This document shows, in pieces, positions 8,702-16,792 of a DNA stretch of 64,000 nucleotides. The DNA lies in NCBI GenBank assembly GCA_965230185.1, contig OZ245995.1:3348001-3412000 (forward strand), in the 5' to 3' direction. The notes beneath the pieces were generated by a model. That model saw nothing but the letters and a program-made list of their open reading frames with translations. It was not told where the DNA came from and ran no database searches. The position numbers and the translations under genes were made by a program. The DNA comes from Motiliproteus sp965230185 (lineage in GTDB: Bacteria; Pseudomonadota; Gammaproteobacteria; Pseudomonadales; Balneatricaceae). The first letter of the stretch is position 1. The number at the start of each line of letters is the position of its first letter.

Positions 8702-9739
8702 ATGCCCACACCCCGGTTTCTGTCAGCCACTCTGCTGACACTGCCTCTGCTGTTCCAATCTCTGCCAACTTCGGCTGTGGAGGTTGTCACTACTGTAAAG
8801 CCGCTGCAGCTGATTGCCGCGGCCATCATGGACGGAGAGGGTTCTCCCGAGTTGTTGATCCCCGCCAGCAGCTCACCCCACGACTATCAGCTCCGCCCGT
8901 CAGATGTTCGAAAATTGCAACGAGCCGATCTGATTTTTCAGATTGGTCCTTCGCTGGAACGATTTCTCAGCGGAAGCTTTTCACAATTGAACCCGAAAAC
9001 CGGACTGGTCATCCTGGAGACGCTGATCGAAGAGAATGAAAAACACAGCGAGCACGGAGAACACGAAGAACACGCAAACCACGAAGAGCACGAAGAGCAC
9101 GAAGAGCACGAAGAGCACGAAGAGCACGAAGAGCACGAAGAGCATCATCAGGTTGCCGAAGAATCCGACCAGCATGATGAACATAGAGGTCATGACGATC
9201 ATGACAGCCATGAACACGGTGATACAGATCCTCACTTCTGGCTGTCACCGGCCTTTGCCGAAATGATTGCCGTAACGATGACTGACAATCTGAGTCGGGT
9301 TGATCCTGAGCATGCCGGAAGCTACCGCCATAATCTGAAGCAGTTCAGGGGCCGTCTGAAAGCGCTGGATGCTGAACTGAAGCAGGAGCTGGCTCCGGTC
9401 CGGGAAACCGGCTATTTCGTTTTTCATGATGCCTACGGCTATTTTGAACGTCATTACGGGCTTAATCACCTGGGCGCCTTCACCCTCAGCCCGGATCGCC
9501 GACCAGGAGCTAAGCACCTGCATGGAATTCGCCAGCAGCTGGAACAGAGCCGGGCACGCTGTGTCTTTGCCGAACCGCAGTTCAGACCAGCACTGGTTCA
9601 GGTGGTGACCGACGGACTTGAAGTCGGCCAGGGTGTGCTGGACCCACTGGCCACCCATACTGCGGTCGACGCCGAAGGTTACCTGAATTTTATCCGTGAA
9701 CTGGCCGGCAGTTTCAAACACTGCCTCAGCGGCTCGTAG
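8702..9739 (+). CDS. znuA: Zinc ABC transporter substrate-binding protein (ZnuA-like)
   Basis: A 345-residue cluster A-I metal-binding protein with an N-terminal signal peptide ending near SAVEVV. Metal-site residues are recognisable in the SSPHDYQLRPS, DPHFWLSP and VFHDAYGYF stretches. Between residues about 115 and 180 lies a very His/Glu/Asp-rich loop with seven exact HEE repeats, longer than in typical ZnuA. Such loops are thought to collect or sense zinc. GAGG at 8695-8698 sets the ATG. A Zur-like box lies upstream. The usual znuB/znuC/zur genes are not adjacent, so this is an orphan binding protein in the window. Confidence 0.9.
   Translation: MPTPRFLSATLLTLPLLFQSLPTSAVEVVTTVKPLQLIAAAIMDGEGSPELLIPASSSPHDYQLRPSDVRKLQRADLIFQIGPSLERFLSGSFSQLNPKTGLVILETLIEENEKHSEHGEHEEHANHEEHEEHEEHEEHEEHEEHEEHHQVAEESDQHDEHRGHDDHDSHEHGDTDPHFWLSPAFAEMIAVTMTDNLSRVDPEHAGSYRHNLKQFRGRLKALDAELKQELAPVRETGYFVFHDAYGYFERHYGLNHLGAFTLSPDRRPGAKHLHGIRQQLEQSRARCVFAEPQFRPALVQVVTDGLEVGQGVLDPLATHTAVDAEGYLNFIRELAGSFKHCLSGS
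9080..9142 (+). repeat. Seven tandem copies of a 9-base repeat inside znuA
   Basis: CACGAAGAG is repeated exactly seven times, each copy encoding His-Glu-Glu. The identity at DNA level, not only at protein level, suggests recent expansion by slippage. Confidence 0.95.
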
Positions 9740-9864
9740 TCGCAGAAACAATTTCCCGAACTCCCGGGAACTAACCATTGCGTCCCGGGTCACACCTTCT
9801 GTAGCGAGAACCTTAGTCAGTTTCTTCAGACTATCCCCGAGTTTCTGATCATCTTCATCTTATA

Positions 9865-9887
9865 CCCCGCTTCGGCGGGGATTTTTT
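9865..9887 (+). terminator. Rho-independent terminator of znuA
   Basis: CCCCGC-TTCG-GCGGGG stem-loop with a stable tetraloop, followed by A and seven T. It lies 125 bases after the znuA stop. Confidence 0.88.
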
Positions 9888-9949
9888 TGCCCGCCACTCC
9901 GCTGTAAAATCCCCCGCAATACCCACCTCTCAGTTACACAGGCAAACTC

Positions 9950-10538
9950 TTGACCCTTGAATTCGGCAGTTTTCTGATTGCGATCACCCTGCTCACTCTG
10001 ACACCGGGGGTGGATACCCTGCTGATCCTGCGCAACACCCGGCGAGGCGGCTGGAAGGATGGTTTTGTCAGCAGCTTCGGTATCTGCTGCGGCCTGTTTG
10101 GCCAGGCCCTGATCTCATCGCTTGGGGTATCGGTCATTCTGCTGCAATCGGCCTGGCTGTTCGGGCTGCTGAAACTGGCAGTTACTGACGACACAACGAC
10201 GACCGCTGACAGGTCAGCCTCCCGCAGCCGCAGCCGATTTTGTCCCCACGCGCTCATTCCGCGAAGGCGTACTGTCCAATCTGCTCAACCCGAAAACGCT
10301 GGTTTTCTACATGGCGTTTCTGCCGCAGTTCATCGACTCCACAGGGGCCGTCACACCGCAGATGCTGGAACTGGCCGCAATTCACTTCGTTATCGCCATG
10401 CTCTGGCAATGCTCTCTGGCCCTGCTGATCACCCGGACACTGAACTGGCTCAACAGCAGCAGAGTACAGCGCACTCTGGATGCCCTGACCGGCTCGTTCC
10501 TGATTACGCTGGGCGCCGGAATCGCACTTGAGCGCTGA
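9950..10538 (+). pseudogene. LysE family exporter, disrupted by an internal deletion and frameshift
   Basis: The first 77 residues (TTG start at 9950) read as a normal LysE/RhtB N-terminus: TLTPGVDTLLILRNTRRGG and SFGICCGLFGQALISSLG. Right after LLKLA at about 10180 the frame becomes nonsense. The family continuation is found in another frame: LTTQRRPLTGQ, then TRSFREGVLSNLLNPKTLVFY (from about 10236) and AFLPQFIDSTG through to GAGIALER and a stop at 10538. Compared with intact relatives, the GAxYLxxLG segment after LLKLA is missing, so a short deletion not divisible by three is the likely lesion. A sequencing or assembly error is the alternative. Confidence 0.8.
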
Positions 10539-10563
10539 TTTTCCTGACGTTTCTCACCGCACG

Positions 10564-10616
10564 AAACAGAGGACTCATAAAAATTGATAATTATCAACCC
10601 CAGACCTCTGTTTTTT
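10564..10616 (+). terminator. Terminator after the LysE remnant
   Basis: Arms AAACAGAGG and CCTCTGTTT (9 bp, perfect) enclose about 32 bases and run into a T tract. The loop itself holds the palindrome TGATAATTATCA. Confidence 0.65.
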
Positions 10617-10702
10617 GCCACTTTTTCTACCGAAAACCTAGGATTGCCGATTAAAAACCTCTATTATCAAGTGGCTTTTTCATAACAATAAAGGTGTTAG
10701 CA

Positions 10703-10912
10703 ATGTCTGAACGGGAAACCGGAACGGTAAAGTGGTTTAACGATGCAAAAGGATTTGGATTTATTACGCGGACCGGCGGCGAAGATGTGTTCGTTCACTA
10801 TCGCCAGATTCGTGGCGAAGGGCATAAGACCCTGGCTGAAGGTCAGCAGGTTGAGTATGGAATTACTCAAACTCCAAAAGGCCTGCAAGCTGAAGATGTG
10901 ACTGCCAGCTAG
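10703..10912 (+). CDS. Cold-shock domain protein (CspA family)
   Basis: A 69-residue single cold-shock domain. RNP1 is GFGFI (in DAKGFGFITR) and RNP2 is VFVHY (in EDVFVHYRQI), the nucleic-acid-binding motifs. TGTVKWFNDAKG is the usual N-terminal strand. AAGGTG at 10691-10696 fits the ATG at 10703. Members bind single-stranded RNA/DNA and act as RNA chaperones in cold, stationary phase or general expression; which of these applies cannot be told. Stand-alone gene with a 160-base leader. Confidence 0.95.
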   Translation: MSERETGTVKWFNDAKGFGFITRTGGEDVFVHYRQIRGEGHKTLAEGQQVEYGITQTPKGLQAEDVTAS

Positions 10913-10926
10913 TCATCTCTTTCTCA

Positions 10927-10950
10927 GGGTTGCGGCAGCAGCCGCAACCC
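10927..10950 (+). terminator. Perfect hairpin after the cold-shock gene
   Basis: A 10-bp perfect stem (GGGTTGCGGC / GCCGCAACCC) with loop AGCA, 14 bases after the stop. The following bases are C-rich rather than T-rich, so termination would be atypical. Confidence 0.5.
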
Positions 10951-11172
10951 GCCCCTCCCTCCAGTCACCCTTTCGACCTCTACCAGCTTCTTTAGCCCCG
11001 GTGACAGCAGCCGCTATTCGCTGACGTTAACCTCCAAGCTACACTCACAAATCGCTTATTTATCAGTGGCTGATGCTAAAATACCTCCCGGTGAAACCCG
11101 GCCGCTCAGGCGTTGTCACAACAACAGGAATACCGGGGCAGGCGCCCCACAGACAATTAACAGGAAGCTACT

Positions 11173-11535
11173 ATGACACTACACAGATCCTTATCCTTTA
11201 TCCTGCTGGCACTGCTCAGCCTCAATCTGCAGGCCGGGGAGCGGGAAATCAGAGCCTGGCAGCTGATGGACCAGGGTGCGCTGGTGATCGATGTTCGCTC
11301 CACCGGCGAATATGCCGAGGCACACCTGCAGGATGCTCTTCATATCCCGTTTCAGCGAATCGTCAGCCAGCTGGAAAAACTGGAAGTGCGCAAGGACAGG
11401 AACATAGTGCTTTACTGCCGTAGCGGGCGGCGGGCGGGCGTCGCTGAGGAGGCACTGGTCAGCGCGGGTTACAATGCAGTTTTCAACGGTGGCGGACTGG
11501 AACCACTGGTCGAGCAGCGGCGCAACGGGCAGTAA
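11173..11535 (+). CDS. Exported rhodanese-like protein
   Basis: A 120-residue protein: an N-terminal signal peptide (hydrophobic LSFILLALLSLNL, cut probably after QAG) and one rhodanese domain. The active-site loop is CRSGRRA with Cys82, and VIDVRSTGEYAEAHLQDALHIPF is the family's N-terminal signature. It should carry out sulfur transfer with a persulfide at Cys82 in the periplasm, as PspE does. AGGAAG upstream supports the ATG. No obvious operon partner. Confidence 0.88.
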   Translation: MTLHRSLSFILLALLSLNLQAGEREIRAWQLMDQGALVIDVRSTGEYAEAHLQDALHIPFQRIVSQLEKLEVRKDRNIVLYCRSGRRAGVAEEALVSAGYNAVFNGGGLEPLVEQRRNGQ

Positions 11536-11623
11536 TTCCAGAAGCAGAACGAGCCCCGGCCTCACCTGGCCACAGCCTTTCGGTGGATAACAGCTCCGGG
11601 GCCCGTGCAATCAACGATCTTTC

Positions 11624-12295
11624 TCAGCGAAGCAGGATTCGCTGCATCCAATCACCCAGATCTCTAATTTCAGCAAGACAGACTTCATGCCCCATGGGAT
11701 AGCTGTGCCATGCCGGTTCAAGCCCCTCCGCCTGCAGTGACTCAAACCCCTGACGACCCAGATTGCGGGGCACCACCGCATCCCATTCACCGTGAGCGGT
11801 AAACACCGGAAGCGATCGATTGTGAGCCAGAGCCTGGTTTTCCGGCAGTGCCGCTTTAATACGGTAAGTCGACAGCGTTGCCAGTCCGGCCAGCGGATGA
11901 GGGGACCGCAAGGCGGACTGGTAAGCCACCGCGCCGCCCTGAGAAAAGCCGATCAGCAGAATCCGATCAGCGGCGATCCCCCGCTGCTGCTCCCTGTCTA
12001 TCAGAGCATCAACCTGCTCCTTCGACCGGTTTAACTGTGCTTCGTTGACTTCCCTGCTGTCGCCCATGGACAGAATGTCATACCAGGCACGCATCGGCAT
12101 GCCGCCGTTGATGGTCACCGGCCTCACCGGGGCATGGGGAAAAACAAAGCGCAACGGCAGGGATTCCGGTAACTGCAACTCCGGGACCACGGGAACAAAG
12201 TCGTTACCATCGGCGCCCAGACCGTGCAGCCAGATAACCGTTGCTACAGCCGGAGTGGCTGGTTCAATCTCAACACAGGACAGATAATCGCTCAC
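11624..12295 (-). CDS. Alpha/beta hydrolase, carboxylesterase/acyl-protein thioesterase-like
   Basis: A 223-residue alpha/beta hydrolase of the phospholipase/carboxylesterase family. The oxyanion segment WLHGLGADGNDF is near residue 25, the nucleophile Ser is in GFSQGGA, the acid in HGEWDAVVP and the His in MGHEVC. It starts with GTG behind GAGGAG. It lies 9 bases after pdxH on the same strand, so the two form an operon. Substrates in this family are short-chain esters or acyl-proteins. Confidence 0.88.
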   Translation of the reverse strand: MSDYLSCVEIEPATPAVATVIWLHGLGADGNDFVPVVPELQLPESLPLRFVFPHAPVRPVTINGGMPMRAWYDILSMGDSREVNEAQLNRSKEQVDALIDREQQRGIAADRILLIGFSQGGAVAYQSALRSPHPLAGLATLSTYRIKAALPENQALAHNRSLPVFTAHGEWDAVVPRNLGRQGFESLQAEGLEPAWHSYPMGHEVCLAEIRDLGDWMQRILLR

Positions 12296-12304
12296 AGGAT
12301 CTCC

Positions 12305-12952
12305 TCAGGGTGCCAGCCGGACCAGGTGCCAGCCATCCAGTTGCTTACTGTATACCAGCCGGTCATGGAGCCGGTTTTCCCTTCCCTGCCAGAACTCAAA
12401 CCGTTCGGGGATCAGCCGATAGCCACCCCACTGCTCAGGACAGGGCACCGCCCCCTCGGAGCAGCGCTCATCAAGCTCATTGACCCGTTGCTCCAGCTGC
12501 CGGCGATGCTCGACCACCGAACTCTGTGCCGAAGCTGCTGCACTCAGCTGGCTGCCCCGGGGACGCTCGGCAAAATAATTTTCCGCATCCTGCCGGGGCA
12601 GTCGCTCCACCTGCCCCCAGATACGCACCTGGCGCTCCAGTGGACGCCAGTAAAACAGCAGCTCCGCCTGGGGATTTTCCGCCAGCTCCTGTCCCTTGTG
12701 GCTTCGATAATCGGTGTACCAGCAGAACCCCCGGGGATCGTAGTGCTTGAGCAGCACTATTCGCGCCGATGGACAGCCGTCCGCCGTCGCGGTCGCCAGC
12801 ACCATCGAGGTAGCATCCGTAGCATCCACCTCAGATGCCTGTTCATACCAGAGCCCGAACTGATCAAATGGGTTTGAGGCCATATCCGAACGATGAATCT
12901 GTTCGGCAATATACTCCCGCCTGATGCTTTTGAGGTCTTTTCCTGTGGTCAT
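12305..12952 (-). CDS. pdxH: Pyridoxamine/pyridoxine 5'-phosphate oxidase
   Basis: A 215-residue FMN enzyme, the usual length. Typical blocks are present: SARIVLLKHYDPRGFCWYTDYRSHKGQEL (FMN binding), LLFYWRPLERQVRIWGQVERL and the C-terminal RLHDRLVYSKQLDGWHLVRLAP. It oxidises pyridoxine or pyridoxamine 5'-phosphate to pyridoxal 5'-phosphate with O2. GGAG precedes the ATG. It is the first gene of a pair with the downstream esterase. Confidence 0.95.
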   Translation of the reverse strand: MTTGKDLKSIRREYIAEQIHRSDMASNPFDQFGLWYEQASEVDATDATSMVLATATADGCPSARIVLLKHYDPRGFCWYTDYRSHKGQELAENPQAELLFYWRPLERQVRIWGQVERLPRQDAENYFAERPRGSQLSAAASAQSSVVEHRRQLEQRVNELDERCSEGAVPCPEQWGGYRLIPERFEFWQGRENRLHDRLVYSKQLDGWHLVRLAP

Positions 12953-13056
12953 ACTGCACTCCGGGGATCGATACGGGGACCGGTCGGCCCATGAGGAGCA
13001 GAGCCGCGGTCGGATGGCCTGCCACTATAAGTGCAGAAATCCCGCCCTGCAATGCA

Positions 13057-13093
13057 ATAGCCTATAGCTATTAACCACATTTAAACGATCAAT
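13057..13093. promoter_or_regulatory. Putative OxyR binding site upstream of the Prx-Grx gene
   Basis: The left half ATAGCCTATAGCTAT matches the OxyR half-site ATAGnTnnnAnCTAT at 9 of 10 positions. After exactly seven bases a second, weaker half ATTTAAACGATCAAT matches 6 of 10. The spacing is the one known for tetrameric OxyR. It lies 81 bases before the ATG of a peroxide-reducing enzyme. Confidence 0.6.
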
Positions 13094-13173
13094 TTTATTT
13101 AACAGCATACAGCCTTTAAAGTGCAACTCAGACCGCTAAACACTATCAGACAACGAGTTCACAGGAGTCCATC

Positions 13174-13902
13174 ATGGAAAACAATCGCGAAAACCAGCAG
13201 GTCCCCGAAGTCAGCTTCCGCTGCCGTGAAGCCGATCAGTGGATCGACCGCAGCACTACTGAACTGTTCAGGGGGAAGACGGTTGTACTGTTCGCACTGC
13301 CCGGCGCTTTCACCCCGACCTGCTCCTCCAGCCACGTCCCCCGTTACAACGAGCTGGCCGACCAGTTCAGAGCAAATGGCATCGACGAAATCTACTGTCT
13401 CTCGGTTAACGACGCTTTCGTAATGAACGCCTGGAAGGAGGATCAGCAGGCGGACAGGATCACCTTCCTGCCGGACGGTAACGGAGATTTCAGCGAAGGT
13501 ATGGGACAGCTGGTCAGCAAGAGTGACCTCGGTTTTGGCAAGCGCTCCCACCGTTATTCCATGCTGGTACGTGACGGTGTGATCGAAAAAATGTTTATCG
13601 AAGCCGATGTGCCGGGCGACCCCTTCCAGGTCTCAGATGCCGACACTATGCTGAACTACCTCAACCCTGAAGCGGAGCAGAAGGCGGCGATTACCCTGTT
13701 TGCCCGCCCGGGTTGCGGCCATTGCGTGCGGGCGAAACAGCTGCTTGATGACCGTGGGCTGACCTATGAAGAGATCCGCCTGGGCCGGGATGTCAGTCAC
13801 CAGGGATTGATGGCGGTCACCGGTCGTCGCACCGTCCCCCAGGTGTACATCGATGGTAACCATATCGGCGGCGCCGACGAGCTGGCGAACCATCTGGCCT
13901 GA
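13174..13902 (+). CDS. Peroxiredoxin-glutaredoxin hybrid (Prx5/Grx)
   Basis: A 242-residue fusion. Residues 1-165 are a Prx5-type peroxiredoxin with peroxidatic Cys50 in FTPTCSSSHVPRY and the SVNDAFVMNAW block. Residues from about 170 are a glutaredoxin with active site CGHC (in ARPGCGHCVRA) and the GRRTVPQVYIDGNHIGG glutathione-binding stretch. Such hybrids reduce H2O2 and alkyl hydroperoxides using glutathione, the Grx domain recycling the Prx domain. AGGAG sets the ATG. An OxyR-like site upstream suggests peroxide induction. Monocistronic. Confidence 0.95.
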   Translation: MENNRENQQVPEVSFRCREADQWIDRSTTELFRGKTVVLFALPGAFTPTCSSSHVPRYNELADQFRANGIDEIYCLSVNDAFVMNAWKEDQQADRITFLPDGNGDFSEGMGQLVSKSDLGFGKRSHRYSMLVRDGVIEKMFIEADVPGDPFQVSDADTMLNYLNPEAEQKAAITLFARPGCGHCVRAKQLLDDRGLTYEEIRLGRDVSHQGLMAVTGRRTVPQVYIDGNHIGGADELANHLA

Positions 13903-13963
13903 ACCGGCTGGCGGGCCGGGAGCAGCTGTTCCCATCCCGCCCGCTTCTCGCTAGAATCGGCGG

Positions 13964-14671
13964 ATGACTATTGCCGGCCGCCCACTGACAACACTTCCCG
14001 TTGTACTTGCGATCCTCTGCCTGACAGCACTGCTGTCCGGTTGCGGAGCAAAATCATTTAACGTCAAGAATCTCGCCAAAAGCGATGTCGATATGGTGGC
14101 CGACGCCTATGTGGAGGAACTGTATCTCCACACTCGCGAGCTGATGACCAAACTTTACAGACGCAACCCCAGGGAGCTGAAAAAAAGCGGCGCCAGTATT
14201 GAGCAGCGGCTGCGGCAGCTGGGGCGCAACCCTACCGGTTTCGGATTTCAGGAGCTGGGTAACCGCACTGGCAATCAGGCGCTCAAGCTGGCTTTTGAAG
14301 AGGAATTTCAGGGGGACCGGGTGTTTGCTCTGATCGTGGGCATCCGCAGCATGCTGCACGCTTCCTATAACAGCAAGTTCGAGTTTTTCCTGCTCGACGA
14401 GCTGAACCAGCAGAAACTCTATAACAGCGCCCGCAACCTGGAGATCATCGCCTGGCGACTGAACAATTTCCGGGACCGCGACGGCACCCTTTTCCTGCTC
14501 AGCAATGGCTATCAGAACGGCATTCCCAACCTCAGCTACGAGCGCCTGTTCGGCAAGATGATCAGCCTCCAGGATATGATGGCGAAAATTGTTGCGGGCA
14601 AGACCGATCGGACCATCAATACCGTGCTCCACGGTGTCGCTTCGACCACGCTGCTGCCGATCGGAATCTGA
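13964..14671 (+). CDS. Predicted lipoprotein of unknown function
   Basis: A 235-residue protein with a lipoprotein signal: hydrophobic segment LPVVLAILCLTALLSG and lipobox LSGC with Cys27. The mature part is mainly helical and charged, with a hydrophobic VFALIVGIRSMLHASY stretch in the middle and a C-terminal VLHGVASTTLLPIGI. I do not recognise a named family. It is expected in the outer or inner membrane facing the periplasm. It is convergent with the downstream kinase gene, ten bases apart. Confidence 0.75.
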   Translation: MTIAGRPLTTLPVVLAILCLTALLSGCGAKSFNVKNLAKSDVDMVADAYVEELYLHTRELMTKLYRRNPRELKKSGASIEQRLRQLGRNPTGFGFQELGNRTGNQALKLAFEEEFQGDRVFALIVGIRSMLHASYNSKFEFFLLDELNQQKLYNSARNLEIIAWRLNNFRDRDGTLFLLSNGYQNGIPNLSYERLFGKMISLQDMMAKIVAGKTDRTINTVLHGVASTTLLPIGI

Positions 14672-14680
14672 CCGTCAGCT

Positions 14681-15676
14681 TCAGAGCTTCTGACGGTTGA
14701 CCTGAATACGATCGATTTTGTGGTTTTCGTTAAGGTGCAGAGTCACGTCCGCCCGATCCGGCATCTGCTCCAGCATCTGCCGGGTAAGACGCTCATAATG
14801 CATAATAAAGTGGCGTATCTCCTGCTCGCTCATGATTCTGAGCGGACTGGCTGACTCCTTATCCAGGCCGAACTGCTGAACCCGCTCCGCCAGCTTTTTC
14901 TCCTGCAGTGTACGCCACTCGAAGACACTGTCCATACTCGGCACTTTCAGCATCAGCAACACATCCACCATGGCAAACAGCCGGCTGTAAAGTCCTTTAA
15001 GCTCTTCATTCACCCGGGTCCGCCAGATCGCCTGCGGATCCTCTTCCGCTTCCAGACTATTCACCGGTTCCGTCAGTGATTCCTGTGGCTGCGGTGCCGC
15101 CCCGAGGCACCAGCCGTCCAGCACGACAATATCGACCGGCCCCACCCATTCCTGCCAGACCGCTTCCGGACAGCGATCATCAATGGATTTATCGAACACC
15201 GGAATCTTAGTGACTTTCTCGGGACGGGACAGACGCAACTCGTGCAGCAGATTGAGCCCGAGCTCCACATCATGGGTACCGGGAACCCCCCGGGTGGCAA
15301 ACAGCGGATGCACCTCCTCCGCCATTCGGATACGGTCGGCACGGGTCTTATAGATATCGTCCAGCGAAAAGCCCACCACCTTCTGACCAAACCCCTGAGC
15401 CAGAGTCACCTCCAGCAGCGTGAACAGGGTCGACTTACCGGCACCCTGAGCACCGTTGATACCGACGATCAGCGGCCCGTCCTGCTGCTGTCTCAGCTGA
15501 TAAAGCCAGGCGCCCAGCGGCACGTATATCGCGTCCAGCATCTCCACCAGCCCGATATCGACTTTCAGTGATTTCAGCGTCGAAGAGAATTCAGCCTCGA
15601 TACGTGCCGTCGCCTCCCGGCGTTCCTTTTCGCTCAGGCAGAGATGGTCGCCGGGCCAGGACGTCAGAATACTCAT
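14681..15676 (-). CDS. D-glycerate 3-kinase-like P-loop kinase
   Basis: A 331-residue protein with Walker A NGAQGAGKSTL near residue 80, VVGFSLDDIYKTRADR following, and IVVLDGWCLGA as Walker B-like segment. This arrangement belongs to the PRK/PanK-related glycerate kinase family (plant GLYK, E. coli YggC-like). The likely reaction is ATP-dependent phosphorylation of D-glycerate or a related small metabolite; only the fold is firm. It is followed, on the same strand upstream, by an alpha/beta hydrolase 71 bases away. Confidence 0.82.
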   Translation of the reverse strand: MSILTSWPGDHLCLSEKERREATARIEAEFSSTLKSLKVDIGLVEMLDAIYVPLGAWLYQLRQQQDGPLIVGINGAQGAGKSTLFTLLEVTLAQGFGQKVVGFSLDDIYKTRADRIRMAEEVHPLFATRGVPGTHDVELGLNLLHELRLSRPEKVTKIPVFDKSIDDRCPEAVWQEWVGPVDIVVLDGWCLGAAPQPQESLTEPVNSLEAEEDPQAIWRTRVNEELKGLYSRLFAMVDVLLMLKVPSMDSVFEWRTLQEKKLAERVQQFGLDKESASPLRIMSEQEIRHFIMHYERLTRQMLEQMPDRADVTLHLNENHKIDRIQVNRQKL

Positions 15677-15747
15677 AGGTTGTGGTTCCTCGGATGGTGT
15701 AGGTCAACGGCCTGCCCGGCCGGTGGTTCAGAGTTGCCCGGGAATGT

Positions 15748-16605
15748 TCAGTGACCCGGCTCGGTTCTCAGCCAGTCGACGATCACCCGGATCTGCTCCG
15801 GCACCATCAGTGATGGCGCATGGCCAACGCCCGCCCAGCGGCTGATGGTCATGTCCGGGTTGGCATCCTGCATACCGGCGACGGTATCAGCGGACAGCAC
15901 ATCAGACTCCTCTCCCCAGAGCAGCAGCTGCGGACAGCGGATCGACCTCCAGAGCGGCCAGAGATCGATATCCGCTTCGCTGCTGGCTCTGGCACCATCG
16001 CCGATGGCAGGGTCATAATGAAGTGCAAAGCCGTCCTGATGAGCCTGCCGGCGGCAACCATGGATCGCCAGTCGATGCCATTGCTCATCACTGATCCCGC
16101 TGTAGGCCGGATAGATCGAGCGATAATAATCTTCCACCTCCTGGTGGTTCCAGAACAGCGGCGCCTTCCCCACATAGGCGGCAATGCGCTGCAGCGCCTC
16201 ACGGCTGACAAAGGGGCCGATATCGTTGAGCACCAGGCTGCGAACCGGAGATCCGGGCATGGCCGCCAGACACATACCAATAATGCCGCCCATTGAGGTA
16301 CCGAGCCAGTCCACCTGTTTAACATTCAGACGTGCGATCAGGGCCGTCATATCATTGAGATACTGACTGATTTCATAGGGGCACTCCGGGGCCAGCCAGT
16401 CGCTCTCGCCCCGGCCGACGATATCGGGACAGACCACCCGATAATTTCGGGACAGCGCCTGGGCCAGATCATCAAAATCGCGACTGTTACGGGCCAGGCC
16501 GTGCACACAGATCAGTACCCGCTGATTCTCAGTGGCCCCCCACTCGCGATACACTACCCTGTGAAATCCTTTCGGGTTCAGTGCCAGAAAGCTTTCCGTT
16601 CTCAT
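15748..16605 (-). CDS. Alpha/beta hydrolase fold protein
   Basis: A 285-residue hydrolase. The oxyanion segment is CVHGLARNSRDF, the nucleophile elbow GTSMGG, the acid lies in LLLWGEESDVLS and the His in GVGHAPSL. The reading frame is open to a GTG at 16626, but the ribosome site GGAGG at 16611-16615 fits best with the ATG at 16605 (5-base spacing) and poorly with the ATG just before it (2-base spacing), so I chose 16605. Substrate unknown; similar enzymes are esterases, lactonases or haloperoxidase-like proteins. Confidence 0.85.
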   Translation of the reverse strand: MRTESFLALNPKGFHRVVYREWGATENQRVLICVHGLARNSRDFDDLAQALSRNYRVVCPDIVGRGESDWLAPECPYEISQYLNDMTALIARLNVKQVDWLGTSMGGIIGMCLAAMPGSPVRSLVLNDIGPFVSREALQRIAAYVGKAPLFWNHQEVEDYYRSIYPAYSGISDEQWHRLAIHGCRRQAHQDGFALHYDPAIGDGARASSEADIDLWPLWRSIRCPQLLLWGEESDVLSADTVAGMQDANPDMTISRWAGVGHAPSLMVPEQIRVIVDWLRTEPGH

Positions 16606-16792
16606 CATGGCCTCCGTTTTTTTCACTTAGTGTAACCCGAAACCCTGATCCGTAAAGATCTGTAAATGAATGTAAATCCACAGGGCGCTTCGGGATTTTA
16701 TGGAACTAATTCGGTAAGCTCTGGTATTACCTTAAGCTTATATTCGCGACGGTTCGGCACAGAACCGGAAATCGACTCGCTAACGGAACCCT

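Noticed and set aside
9080..9142. Regular short repeats as a possible CRISPR or VNTR outside genes
   Set aside because: Units are 9 bases, contiguous and in frame within znuA; there are no spacers.
10585..10596. TGATAATTATCA as a Fur box before the cold-shock gene
   Set aside because: It is shorter than the 7-1-7 Fur site and lies inside the loop of a terminator hairpin, so a regulatory role is not supported.
12224..12877. 217-codon frame on the + strand
   Set aside because: Antisense to pdxH and the esterase gene, which both have intact active-site motifs.
16710..16745. GGTAA...TTACC dyad before the first RND adaptor
   Set aside because: Only 5-base arms; such short dyads are common by chance and no TetR or MarR gene is adjacent.
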